DNA of 25,248 nt from positions 1-25,248 of the forward strand of contig JANNRR010000021.1 in NCBI GenBank assembly GCA_031401675.1. The letters are read 5' to 3'. The DNA is from JANNRR01 sp031401675. Lineage in GTDB: Bacteria > Pseudomonadota > Alphaproteobacteria > Rhodobacterales > Rhodobacteraceae. This document shows, piece by piece, positions 15,518 to 22,838 of this stretch. Within the stretch, counting starts at the first letter, position 1, and the number at the start of each line of letters is the position of its first letter. Below the pieces are notes generated by a model. It was not told where the DNA came from. It did no database searches and saw only the letters and a program-made list of their open reading frames with translations. Both the position numbers and the translations under genes were made by a program.

Positions 15518-16473
15518 CAGGTTTGTCTCGCAAGAACTGGAGTCAGCAACGGCTGTCCGGAGAAATGCGCTGCCAGATTGTCGCGCATTAACTGGCCCAT
15601 GGCCTTTCGAGTTTCCACGGTGGCAGAGCCGATGTGCGGCTGCATCAACAGCCCGGGCAGATCGCGAAACCGGGGATCGAGGATCGGTTCGTTGTCGAAC
15701 ACGTCAAGGGCTGCGCCGCCCAGTTTGCCAGTGACAAGGGCATCGATCAGTGCGGCCTCGTCAACATTCGCGGCGCGGGAAATGTTGACCAGCAGGCCTT
15801 CTGGTCCAAGGGCGGCCAGGACCGGTGCACTGACAACATGCCGGGTCTGCGGCGTGGCGGCGAGGGCCACGAACAGGACGTCCGATGCGTCCGCTAGCGC
15901 CATCGGATCAGGCACATAGGCCCAGCCGGGCGTCGGCTTTTGGACGCGGCTGGAATAGCTGATCTGCATGTCAAAGCCGGCAAGTCGGTTGCCAATGGCC
16001 CGCCCGATCCGGCCGAGGCCTAGAATGCCCGCGCGCTTGCCATGCGCCCGGCGGGTCAAGGGACGCGCGCCATTTGCCGCCCAACTGCCGGATCGTGCCC
16101 AAGCCTCGGCCTCGACCATCTGGCGTGTTGCCGCAAGCCACATCGCCACCGCCAGATCGGCCACATCGCCGGTCAGCACGTCGGGGGTATTAGTCACGGC
16201 AACCCCGCGCAATCGGCACGCGTTCAGATCAACGGCGTCATATCCGACCCCGTAAACCGAAACGATTTCCAACCTAGGCAAGGCGGCAACAACCTCGCCA
16301 GAGATACCCAGATCGCCGCGCGTCGCAACGCCACGGATTCTGGGCCCGATTTCGGCCAGAAAAGCGGCCTTGTCAGCGGCCTGATCGTAGCGGTGCATCC
16401 GGTACAAGCGATCGAGCACTGTTTCGTCCCATTCGGGGTAGCTGCCCATTTGCAGGATATCGATCTTGGTCAT
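15517..16473 (-). CDS. D-isomer-specific 2-hydroxyacid dehydrogenase (probable 2-ketogluconate/2-keto-L-gulonate reductase)
   Basis: This 318-residue protein has the 2-hydroxyacid dehydrogenase fold. The NAD(P) motif is GLGRIGRAIG (152-161). The catalytic residues are Arg233 (ISRAANVDE), Glu262 (DVFDNEP) and His280 (QPHIGSAT). SSRVQKP after the second Rossmann strand suggests preference for NADPH. E. coli GhrB, of the same family, reduces 2-keto-L-gulonate to L-idonate and 2,5-diketogluconate to 5-ketogluconate as well as glyoxylate and hydroxypyruvate. Overlap with the idnD-like gene (TGATG) and the nearby idnO/gntK pair favour a ketogluconate or ketogulonate role here. A glyoxylate/hydroxypyruvate reductase cannot be excluded from sequence alone. 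It is the first gene of the minus-strand arm, 85 bp from the divergent idnO-like start. Confidence 0.82.
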   Translation of the reverse strand: MTKIDILQMGSYPEWDETVLDRLYRMHRYDQAADKAAFLAEIGPRIRGVATRGDLGISGEVVAALPRLEIVSVYGVGYDAVDLNACRLRGVAVTNTPDVLTGDVADLAVAMWLAATRQMVEAEAWARSGSWAANGARPLTRRAHGKRAGILGLGRIGRAIGNRLAGFDMQISYSSRVQKPTPGWAYVPDPMALADASDVLFVALAATPQTRHVVSAPVLAALGPEGLLVNISRAANVDEAALIDALVTGKLGGAALDVFDNEPILDPRFRDLPGLLMQPHIGSATVETRKAMGQLMRDNLAAHFSGQPLLTPVLARQT

Positions 16474-16499
16474 GTCGGGGTCCGGGCGCTTGACTAGTC

Positions 16500-16513
16500 G
16501 TGATTGCGATCAC
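16500..16513. promoter_or_regulatory. CRP-like palindrome in the divergent idn promoter region
   Basis: GTGATTGCGATCAC, followed by A, is an inverted repeat with GTGA and TCAC half-sites six bases apart. It is one base short of the TGTGA-N6-TCACA consensus of CRP/FNR-family proteins. It is the only clear palindrome in the 85-bp gap between the ghrB-like and idnO-like genes. TTGACT (16490-16495) just beside it could be a -35 box for the plus-strand genes; no good -10 box is seen. It could equally be the operator of an unlinked local regulator. Confidence 0.45.
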
Positions 16514-16558
16514 ATGAACTTGAGATATCGGCAAAGTCGAGCGGGAAAAGGTGTGCGC

Positions 16559-17329
16559 ATGGAAACGTTGAAGCTGTTTGACTTGTCAGGCAAGCGGGCA
16601 TTGATCACCGGATCATCGCAAGGCATCGGCATGGCACTGGCGCGCGGTCTGGCGGGTGCGGGTGCTGCCGTCGTCCTGAATGGGCGCGATGTGGTCAAAC
16701 TTGCGGCCGCAGTCGATACGCTGTCGCGGGAGGGTTTTGTGGTGCAAAGTCTGCCTTTCGATGCGACCGACCATGCCGCGGTGCGGACATCGGTGGATGG
16801 CTTCGAGGCGGCGGGCAACCGGATCGACATTCTGATCAACAACGCCGGGATGCAGCACCGCGCGCCGTTGGAGGATTTCCCGGCCGGCGTGTTCCAGCGC
16901 ATGTTGGCCACCAACATCTCGACGGTGTTCAACGTAGGTCAGGCCGTAGCGCGCCACATGATAGCGCGCGGGCGTGGCCGGATCATAAATATTGCCTCGG
17001 TGCAGACGGCATTGGCACGTCCTTCGATCGCGCCATACACTGCGACCAAAGGGGCGGTGGGCAACCTGACCAAGGGCATGGCGACGGATTGGGGCAAGTA
17101 TGGGCTGACCTGTAATGCCATCGCGCCGGGCTACTTTGACACGCCGCTGAATGCGGCACTGGTCGCAGATCCGGAGTTCTCGGCCTGGATAGCCAAGCGA
17201 ACGCCGATCGGGCGGTGGGGGCAATTGCCGGAACTGGTCGGCGCGGCAGTGTTTCTGGCGTCCGATGCGGCGTCATTCGTGAATGGTCACATCCTTTATG
17301 TTGACGGCGGGATGTCGGTTTGCCTGTAA
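16559..17329 (+). CDS. idnO: gluconate 5-dehydrogenase (5-ketogluconate reductase), SDR family
   Basis: This is a 256-residue classical short-chain dehydrogenase. It shows TGSSQGIG (17-24) for NAD(P) binding, NNAG (94-97), the catalytic set Ser147, Tyr160 and Lys164 (PYTATKGAV), and the C-terminal VNGHILYVDGGMSVCL. The N-terminus LFDLSGKRALITGSSQGIG and the ATDHAAVRTSVDGFE and RAPLEDFP segments match the gluconate 5-dehydrogenase branch, which interconverts 5-keto-D-gluconate and D-gluconate. The ATG at 16559 has AAAAGG 7 bases upstream. It overlaps the gluconokinase gene by 10 bases and is divergent from the ghrB/idnD-like arm, so the pathway context strongly supports the name over a generic SDR. 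Confidence 0.88.
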   Translation: METLKLFDLSGKRALITGSSQGIGMALARGLAGAGAAVVLNGRDVVKLAAAVDTLSREGFVVQSLPFDATDHAAVRTSVDGFEAAGNRIDILINNAGMQHRAPLEDFPAGVFQRMLATNISTVFNVGQAVARHMIARGRGRIINIASVQTALARPSIAPYTATKGAVGNLTKGMATDWGKYGLTCNAIAPGYFDTPLNAALVADPEFSAWIAKRTPIGRWGQLPELVGAAVFLASDAASFVNGHILYVDGGMSVCL

Positions 17330-17835
17330 ACATCGTCCTGATGGGCGTCGCGGGATGTGGCAAATCCACCATTGGCGCGGCTTTGGCCCCGAAACTGGGG
17401 GCGACCTACCTTGACGGCGATGACCTGCATCCAGCTGCAAATGTCGCCCGGATGGCCAGGGGCGAGCCGTTGCGCGATCAGGATCGCTGGCCGTGGCTTG
17501 ATCTGGTCGGGGCCAGGCTGGCACAAGCCTCGGGTCCGACGATCATCGGGTGTTCGGCGTTGAAACGGGCCTATCGGGATCGGATCAGGGCGTCGGCGGG
17601 CGATGTGACCTTTGTGCACCTGTCAGGCAGCCGCGCCCTGATTGCGGCGCGCATGGCCAAGCGGACAGGGCATTTCATGCCCCTGAGCCTGCTGGACAGT
17701 CAGTTTGCGGCGCTGGAACCGCCGGGCCCGGACGAAGGCGCGCTGACTGTCGATATCGACCGGACATCTGACGAAGTGGTGGCGGCGATCCTTGCGGGGT
17801 TGGCCGGGCAAGACGCTCCGGGTCTGCTGTCCTGA
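17320..17835 (+). CDS. gntK: gluconokinase
   Basis: This 171-residue GntK-family kinase phosphorylates D-gluconate to 6-phosphogluconate. It has the P-loop GVAGCGKST (9-17), the family motif YLDGDDLHPAANVARMARG that binds gluconate, GCSALKRAYRDRIR, and FVHLSGSRALIAARMAKRTGHFMP split over a short run, where GHFMP is diagnostic. The only sensible start for full length is TTG 17320, which overlaps the end of the idnO-like gene and gives MPVNIVLMG. The later ATG at 17341 would cut off the first strand of the kinase fold. Overlap implies co-transcription and translational coupling with idnO. The product is the substrate of the gnd product encoded 3 kb away. Confidence 0.92.
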   Translation: MPVNIVLMGVAGCGKSTIGAALAPKLGATYLDGDDLHPAANVARMARGEPLRDQDRWPWLDLVGARLAQASGPTIIGCSALKRAYRDRIRASAGDVTFVHLSGSRALIAARMAKRTGHFMPLSLLDSQFAALEPPGPDEGALTVDIDRTSDEVVAAILAGLAGQDAPGLLS

Positions 17836-17897
17836 TTTTCGCGATCAAGGGGGCCAATGTGAGTTCGGCAGGCGGTGTGCCAAAGGCACCGGACAGG

Positions 17898-18254
17898 TCA
17901 GTCAAGGCACAGGGTCATTCGCGCCCCGTTAGCGCTCAGAACCTCATTGCATCCGAACAGCGGCTCCAGCGGGGCACAGGTCTGGCTCCGCGCCAGGCAT
18001 TGGGTAGAACAGTCGCTTTGCTTTGTGCAGCTTTTGCCGGCATCGGCGGGCGTCTTGCGGCAGACCAAACCTCCGGTCTTGCCACCGGGACCAAAAGTGC
18101 CGCCGTCGCTTTCACACTGGGCCTTTACCCGTTCCAGCAATTGCGAGCCGAAATTCTCTGCGCCCGGGTAAGGATTTTCAGGTTTCGGCTTGCACGAGCC
18201 CAGCGCCGCCACGCAGGTCAGAGCCAAACAGGTAATCCAGATTGATCCGCGCAT
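17898..18254 (-). CDS. small cysteine-rich lipoprotein of unknown function
   Basis: This is a 118-residue protein that I do not recognise as a named family. The first 20 residues form a lipoprotein signal: positively charged start (MRGS), hydrophobic core, then a lipobox-like LGSC. The mature part starts at that Cys and contains eight further cysteines in about 95 residues, enough for four disulfides, consistent with a periplasmic or surface-anchored domain. The start at 18254 has GAGGGGA just upstream. It follows the aldo/keto reductase gene on the same strand by 73 bp and converges with gntK. Codon use looks like its neighbours. Confidence 0.7.
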   Translation of the reverse strand: MRGSIWITCLALTCVAALGSCKPKPENPYPGAENFGSQLLERVKAQCESDGGTFGPGGKTGGLVCRKTPADAGKSCTKQSDCSTQCLARSQTCAPLEPLFGCNEVLSANGARMTLCLD

Positions 18255-18315
18255 GGTTCCCCTCGGTCCTAAGCCGTATCCGATCTGAAAACCCGGAGCG
18301 GCGCAAGCCGTCTGG

Positions 18316-18343
18316 TCCTTTGCCCGGTCAATAGGGCAAAGGA
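18316..18343 (-). terminator. strong hairpin across the aldo/keto reductase stop codon
   Basis: TCCTTTGCCC (18316-18325) and GGGCAAAGGA (18334-18343) form a perfect 10-bp stem with an 8-base loop that contains the reductase stop codon (18328-18330). On the minus strand it sits between the reductase and lipoprotein genes. It lacks a T-run, so it may be a weak terminator, an RNA-processing site or a ribosome-pausing structure. Confidence 0.4.
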
Positions 18344-19371
18344 TGGGCGCGATAGGCGGCAGCGATGTCTGCCACGAGTTCCGGTGTAAGAACGACTTCG
18401 GCGGAACCCAGTGCCACGGCCAGTTGATCGGCGCTGGTTGCGCCAAAGATCGGGATGGTGCGGACCGGCCGGGTTCGGCACCAGGCCAATGCCATCTGAC
18501 AGGGGTTCAGGGCGTGACGGGCCGCAATTTCCAGATAGGCATCGACGGCCCCCCAAACCCGAGGTGTTATGCGCCCGCTCATCGTCGGGTTGCCGACGCG
18601 GCGGCTGCCGGCCGGAATCACGTCGCCCTGATATTTGCCCGACAGGATTCCGGCGGCCAGCGGTGAAAACGCCAATAGCGTCACCTCTTCGTTGCCGCAA
18701 AGCTCTGCCATATCGGTATCGAAGCTGCGGCAGAGCAGGGAATATTCGTTCTGGACCGACTGGGCTCGGGGTCCGGCGGTGGTTTCGGCCAGACGAAGCC
18801 AGTTTGCCATACCCCACGCGGTTTCGTTGGACAGGCCAAAATGCAGGATTTTCCCTTCATGCACAAAGCCTTGCAGGGTTTCCAGCACGCTTGCCATATG
18901 GTCCAGCGTTTCGGCGCGGTTGTGGGTGCTGGGGTCAAAGTCCCAATGGGCCCGGAAGTGGTAGCTACCGCGGTTGGGCCAGTGCAGCTGGTAAAGGTCG
19001 ATCACTTCGGTCTGCATCCGGCGCAGGGATGCCTCGATTGCCATCCGGATCGAGGCCGGACTGATCGGCGCACCATCGCGCACCGCATGCTGCCGGGGCC
19101 CCGTGATTTTGGTGGCCAGGACCAGATCGTTGCGTCGTCTGGTCCGGGCGATCCAGGTACCGATAAGCTCCTCAGTCCGGCCTGCGGTTTCGGCGGCGAC
19201 GGGATTGACCGGGTACATTTCGGCCGTGTCGATGAAATTGACGCCATGATCCAGCGCGGTATCGATCTGGGCATGAGCTTCGGCTCCCGAGTTGCGGTTG
19301 CCCCAGGTCATCGAGCCAAGGCAAAGCTCGGAGACCATCGGGCCGCCGTTTCCCAGGCGGATGCGTTTCAT
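18328..19371 (-). CDS. aldo/keto reductase, Tas-like
   Basis: This 347-residue NADPH-dependent aldo/keto reductase is close in length to E. coli Tas (about 346). The catalytic tetrad is visible: Asp48 (FIDTAEMY), Tyr53, Lys88 (ATKI) and His130 (DLYQLHWP). The NADP-binding C-terminus includes TIPIFGATSADQL. The insertion around MYPVNPVAAETAGRTEE is typical of the Tas subgroup, whose physiological substrate is not settled. The start at 19371 has GAGG 6 bases upstream and discards a 15-codon upstream extension. It is divergent from the ImuA-like gene and followed by the lipoprotein gene. A role in the adjacent sugar-acid module is possible but there is no direct evidence. Confidence 0.88.
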   Translation of the reverse strand: MKRIRLGNGGPMVSELCLGSMTWGNRNSGAEAHAQIDTALDHGVNFIDTAEMYPVNPVAAETAGRTEELIGTWIARTRRRNDLVLATKITGPRQHAVRDGAPISPASIRMAIEASLRRMQTEVIDLYQLHWPNRGSYHFRAHWDFDPSTHNRAETLDHMASVLETLQGFVHEGKILHFGLSNETAWGMANWLRLAETTAGPRAQSVQNEYSLLCRSFDTDMAELCGNEEVTLLAFSPLAAGILSGKYQGDVIPAGSRRVGNPTMSGRITPRVWGAVDAYLEIAARHALNPCQMALAWCRTRPVRTIPIFGATSADQLAVALGSAEVVLTPELVADIAAAYRAHPLPY

Positions 19372-19442
19372 GGTGACCTCGTTCTGTGTGCGGTTGCGGC
19401 GAACCTTAGTGGGCATCAGGGCAAGAGCAATGGCATGATTGA

Positions 19443-19457
19443 GAACGTAAAGTGAAC
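19443..19457. promoter_or_regulatory. LexA/SOS box upstream of the ImuA-like gene
   Basis: GAAC (19443-19446), seven bases, GAAC (19454-19457). This is the exact reverse complement of GTTC-N7-GTTC, the direct-repeat LexA box described for Rhodobacter and other alphaproteobacteria. It ends 16 bases before the start codon of the ImuA-like gene, a position suited to repression. The link between box and gene type makes a chance match less likely. Confidence 0.72.
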
Positions 19458-19473
19458 ATGCTAGACTGCCGGC

Positions 19474-20076
19474 ATGACTCAGATGCTGTCATCGCTGGAT
19501 ATCAGCCGCAGGGGGGCAAAGCCGCGCCCGACTCTGGCCTTTCTGGGGGCATTGCGGCTGGACCGGGCGCGGGTGCATGAGTTTTGCGGGCCCGCCCGGC
19601 GGACCCTGGCCCTGATGGCGGCACGGGGTGTCGAAGGGCCGGTCATGTGGATCAGCCCCACCTGGATGATCGAGCGGCTGAACCCCGAAGGTCTGCTGTC
19701 GTTCCTTGCCCCCGGCCGATTGCTGTTCGCGCAGCCCAAACGGGCCGAGGACCTGTTGTGGGTGATGGAGGAGGCCTTGCGCTCGGGCAGCGTGGCGCTG
19801 GTCATCGCCGATCTGTCCGAGCCGCCAGAGTTGACACCGGTACGCCGCCTGCATCTGGCAGCCGAGGCGGGGGCCGAGGCCAATACGGCACCGGTGGGGT
19901 TGATCCTGAGCCCGGGCGACGGCGGCGCACAGGGGGTGGAAAGCCGCTGGCATCTGGCCCCCGCCCATGCCGCCGGTGTGGCGCGTTGGCGGCTGGAGCG
20001 GCGACGGGCGCGGATGGAACAGCCAAAGGGCTGGGAGGTGGGGCAGGGGCCGGACGGCCTGCGGTTGGCAGGCTGA
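19474..20076 (+). CDS. ImuA-like (RecA/SulA-like) SOS protein
   Basis: This 200-residue protein resembles ImuA, the RecA-like partner of the ImuB/DnaE2 mutasome that carries out damage-induced mutagenesis. The visible similarity is the start of the domain (ARVHEFCGPARRTLALMAA), the WISPTWMIERLNPEGL segment, RLLFAQPKRAEDLLWVMEEAL, VALVIADLSEPPELTPVRRLHLAAE, and a C-terminal SRWHLAPA segment. There is no Walker A motif, so it is not an active RecA-type ATPase. A LexA-type box lies directly upstream. Normally imuB and dnaE2 follow, but here the next genes are yceI and cytochrome b561, so the copy is orphan. Confidence in the family is moderate, as the sequences are divergent. Confidence 0.68.
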   Translation: MTQMLSSLDISRRGAKPRPTLAFLGALRLDRARVHEFCGPARRTLALMAARGVEGPVMWISPTWMIERLNPEGLLSFLAPGRLLFAQPKRAEDLLWVMEEALRSGSVALVIADLSEPPELTPVRRLHLAAEAGAEANTAPVGLILSPGDGGAQGVESRWHLAPAHAAGVARWRLERRRARMEQPKGWEVGQGPDGLRLAG

Positions 20077-20163
20077 CCCGGCTCAGACCAAGGTCCCCAT
20101 CACCCGATTGTTTTCTGCGATGCGGAGACAATGACCTATAGTGCTGCAAAAGGGGGGGCAAAC

Positions 20164-20730
20164 ATGCGCCATCTGCTGCTAGGACTGATGATGTTGCTGG
20201 GCCTGGGACCAGCCGAGGCCGCGACCGCGACCTATGCGATCGAGGCCGAAAAATCGACCGTCGGCTTCGAGACTGATTTCGGGCCGGACATCATCTCGGG
20301 CAAGATGCCCGTTACAAGGGCCGACCTTGCGCTTGATTTTGCCAACGTGGCGAACTGCACCGTGCAGGTAACGCTGGACATTTCCAGGGCCACCGCCAGC
20401 TTTCCCTTTGCCACACAGGCGCTGAAGGGGCCCAAGGTGCTGGACGCCAGGGCCTTTCCGGAAATAACCTTTGTCAGCACACGGGTACGCGCCAAGGATG
20501 CGGGTGCAGAAGTGGACGGGCATCTGACGATCCGCGGCGTGACCAAGCCAGTCACGCTGGAAGCACATATCTACCGGCAGGACGGATTCGTCGAAGGTGA
20601 TCTAAGCCACCTGTCAATCCTGCTGACAGGTTCGGTGCTGCGCAGTGACTTCGGGGCCACCGGCTGGGCCGATATGGTCGGCGACCAGGTCCGGCTGCGG
20701 ATTCTGGCACGCATCTCGCAGGTCAAGTGA
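20164..20730 (+). CDS. YceI-family periplasmic lipocalin-like protein
   Basis: This is a 188-residue YceI protein. The first 20 residues are a Sec signal peptide (MRHLLLGLMMLLGLGPAEAA) with a cleavage site near AEA. The mature domain starts ATYAIEAEKSTVGFETDF and shows the family segments FPEITFVSTRV, HLTIRGVTKPVTLEA and LRSDFGATGWADMVGDQVRLRI. YceI proteins form a beta-barrel that binds long isoprenoid or fatty chains such as polyprenyl compounds. The ATG at 20164 has a run of seven G about 4 bases upstream; the open frame begins earlier at 20131 but without signal-peptide character. A TATAGT box at 20137-20142 could be a -10 element. It is 6 bp from the cytochrome b561 gene, a common pairing. 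Confidence 0.92.
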   Translation: MRHLLLGLMMLLGLGPAEAATATYAIEAEKSTVGFETDFGPDIISGKMPVTRADLALDFANVANCTVQVTLDISRATASFPFATQALKGPKVLDARAFPEITFVSTRVRAKDAGAEVDGHLTIRGVTKPVTLEAHIYRQDGFVEGDLSHLSILLTGSVLRSDFGATGWADMVGDQVRLRILARISQVK

Positions 20731-20736
20731 TCGGGC

Positions 20737-21276
20737 ATGGCGTGGCGCAATTCCGAAACCGGCTTCGGATTCGTCAGCCGGCTGATCCATTGGGCGATGG
20801 CGCTTGGCATTCTGGGAATGCTGGTGCTGGGAACGGTAATTGCCGACATGGAGGTGAGCCTGTCCAACCTGTGGCTGTTCGGGCTGCACAAGACGATCGG
20901 GATAACGCTGCTGGGACTGGTGGTGCTTCGGGTGGTGTGGCACCGGATCACGCCACCGCCCGCGCCGGTCGGTGTGGTGCCGGAGTGGCAGCTTGCTCTG
21001 GCGCGATGGGTGCACCGGCTGTTCTACGGTCTGTTGCTTGCCATTCCGCTGGCCGGTTGGGTCGCCAGTTCGGCTACCGGCATCGACGTGGTGTTTGCCG
21101 ACCGCTGGGTCTTGCCCGCACTGGCCCCTGTGTCGGAAACTTGGGAAAAAGCCGGGTTTGCCGTGCACGGACTGCTAACCAAACTATTGTTCGGGCTGAT
21201 AGTCCTGCATGTGGCAGGGGCGCTGAAGCGCGCGCTGACAGGCGACGGCACGCTTCGGCGGATGATTTGGGGATAG
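20737..21276 (+). CDS. cytochrome b561 family protein
   Basis: This is a 179-residue integral membrane di-heme cytochrome b of the prokaryotic b561 (CybB/YceJ) type. Four hydrophobic segments lie at about 15-38, 46-68, 92-112 and 140-162. His18, His51, His144 and His158 are the likely heme ligands, with a further His93. Members pass electrons between quinol and other carriers; CybB acts as a superoxide:quinone oxidoreductase. The gene starts 6 bp after yceI and forms an operon with it, as in E. coli yceJI (order reversed). The electron partner is unknown. Confidence 0.9.
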   Translation: MAWRNSETGFGFVSRLIHWAMALGILGMLVLGTVIADMEVSLSNLWLFGLHKTIGITLLGLVVLRVVWHRITPPPAPVGVVPEWQLALARWVHRLFYGLLLAIPLAGWVASSATGIDVVFADRWVLPALAPVSETWEKAGFAVHGLLTKLLFGLIVLHVAGALKRALTGDGTLRRMIWG

Positions 21277-21283
21277 GCGGACT

Positions 21284-21301
21284 CCAATTCCGCTGAATTG
21301 G
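21284..21301. other. CCAATTC/GAATTGG hairpin behind cytochrome b561
   Basis: A perfect 7-bp stem (21284-21290 and 21295-21301) with a CGCT loop begins 8 bases after the cytochrome stop codon. It has no T-run. It could be a weak terminator between the yceI/b561 pair and the transporter gene, or a protein-binding palindrome. The rest of 21302-21487 shows no gene. Confidence 0.35.
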
Positions 21302-21487
21302 GCAAATCGCTCTCCCCACTGGTTTTCCGCGCATTTTGTTGCGAGGAGTTGTCCCGGTTTTTGACAAGGCGCTTTATCTGGATCCTGGCTGAGGTCCCCA
21401 TCTACTGAACGCGCGTCGAATCCGAAACAAGGCATCTCTACGGTTGCGACCACTGATGATTTCGATGTGCGCCGAATACCGCCGGAT

Positions 21488-21557
21488 CCGAACGGTTCCG
21501 GGCTGGACCCCGGTCCCGAATGGCGACAAGCTTCCGCCTCCCAGCCCGAACGGTTCC
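21488..21557. repeat. two copies of CCGAACGGTTCC before the MFS start
   Basis: The 12-mer CCGAACGGTTCC occurs at 21488-21499 and again at 21546-21557, 58 bp apart. Each holds the perfect inverted repeat GAAC-G-GTTC, and the second copy abuts the ATG at 21558. No Shine-Dalgarno sequence is present before that ATG. The pair could be operator sites over the leader. Confidence 0.4.
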
Positions 21558-22775
21558 ATGCGCCTGCTGATTTCCTTTGCCGCCCTGTTCCTGTCCGTCT
21601 TGCTTTTGCAACTTGGGTCGGGTGGAGTTGCGCCGCTGGATGCGATATCCGGCATTCAACTCGGCTTTTCCACCGGTCAGGTCGGGATGCTGGGCTCGGC
21701 GCATTTCTTCGGGTTTTTCATCGGCTGCTGGTGGGCACCACGACTGATGGGCACGGTAGGGCACAGCCGGGCGTTTGCGGCCTTTACTGCCGCCGGCACC
21801 ATCGGAATTCTGGCGCACATGCTGGTGATCGACCCGGTGGCGTGGAGCATCATGCGGGTGGCATCCGGGGTTTGCGTCGCCGGGTGTTACACGATTATCG
21901 AGGCCTGGCTGCAGGCCAAGGTAACAAACGAAACACGGGGGCGGGCGATGGGCGTGTACCGCGTGGTCGATATCGGCGGGTCGTTGAGTGCACAACTGCT
22001 GATCGGTGTGCTGACGCCGGCAAGCTATGTGTCCTATAACCTGCTGGCGCTTGTGTGTTGCGCGGCGCTGTTCCCGCTGACCCTCAGCCGGATCGAGCCG
22101 CCCGAAACGCCCGATGCGCCACGGTTGCGGCCCGGGTTGGCCTGGAAACTTTCGCCATTGGGGTCGGTCGGCGTAGTGGTTTCCGGGATCACCGGCGCGG
22201 CCTACCGCATGGTCGGGCCGGTCTACGGCGTTGCCATCGGCTTGAATGCCGACCAGATCGCGCTGTTCCTTGCCGCCTATGTTCTGGGCGGCGCGGTGGC
22301 GCAGATTCCGGTTGGATGGCTGGCCGACCGCTTTGACCGGCGATGGGTGTTGATCGGTCTGTCGGGGGCGGCCATCCTGTCGTGCGGGGTGACGGTCCTG
22401 CTGAGCGGAAGCGGAACCGGCGGCATATTTCTGGCCGCGAGCCTCTTTGGTTTTTCCACGTTGCCGGTCTATTCGATTTCTTCGGCTCATGCCCATGATT
22501 TCGCGACCGAACAAGAACGGGTCGAGCTTTCGGCGGCGCAGATGTTTCTTTATGCCGTCGGCGCGATTGCCAGCCCCATCCTTGCGTCCGTCATCATCGG
22601 AACGCATGGTGCCAACGCGATGTTCCTGTTCATTGCCGTGGCCCATCTTGTGCTGATGGTGTTCGGTCTGGTGCGGATGCGGGCGCGTCCAGTTCCGGAC
22701 GTTCGGACGGATTACGTGACGGTGCCGCGCACGTCGTTCCTGATTGGCAGGCTCTTGCGGCGCGACAAGCAATAG
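21558..22775 (+). CDS. MFS transporter
   Basis: This is a 405-residue major facilitator superfamily permease with about twelve hydrophobic segments in the inner membrane. The N-terminus (LLISFAALFLSVLLLQLGSGG, then LGSAHFFGFFIGCWWAPRLMG) matches the YcaD-like branch of MFS_1 proteins. The loop 2-3 motif is WWAPRLMGTVGHSRAF, and the middle loop lies near RIEPPETPDAPRLRP. The inside loop GWLADRFDRRWVLIG in the second half is the classic MFS A-motif. Substrate unknown. The start at 21558 is chosen because hydrophobic sequence begins there, but the ribosome binding site is poor; upstream in-frame starts exist. It stands 64 bp before metG on the same strand. Confidence 0.88.
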   Translation: MRLLISFAALFLSVLLLQLGSGGVAPLDAISGIQLGFSTGQVGMLGSAHFFGFFIGCWWAPRLMGTVGHSRAFAAFTAAGTIGILAHMLVIDPVAWSIMRVASGVCVAGCYTIIEAWLQAKVTNETRGRAMGVYRVVDIGGSLSAQLLIGVLTPASYVSYNLLALVCCAALFPLTLSRIEPPETPDAPRLRPGLAWKLSPLGSVGVVVSGITGAAYRMVGPVYGVAIGLNADQIALFLAAYVLGGAVAQIPVGWLADRFDRRWVLIGLSGAAILSCGVTVLLSGSGTGGIFLAASLFGFSTLPVYSISSAHAHDFATEQERVELSAAQMFLYAVGAIASPILASVIIGTHGANAMFLFIAVAHLVLMVFGLVRMRARPVPDVRTDYVTVPRTSFLIGRLLRRDKQ

Positions 22776-22838
22776 CGGTGGCTGGAAAGCGGCGCGTTGC
22801 TGCGCTACAGCGAATTCGCAGCAGGCAAAAGGCATCCC

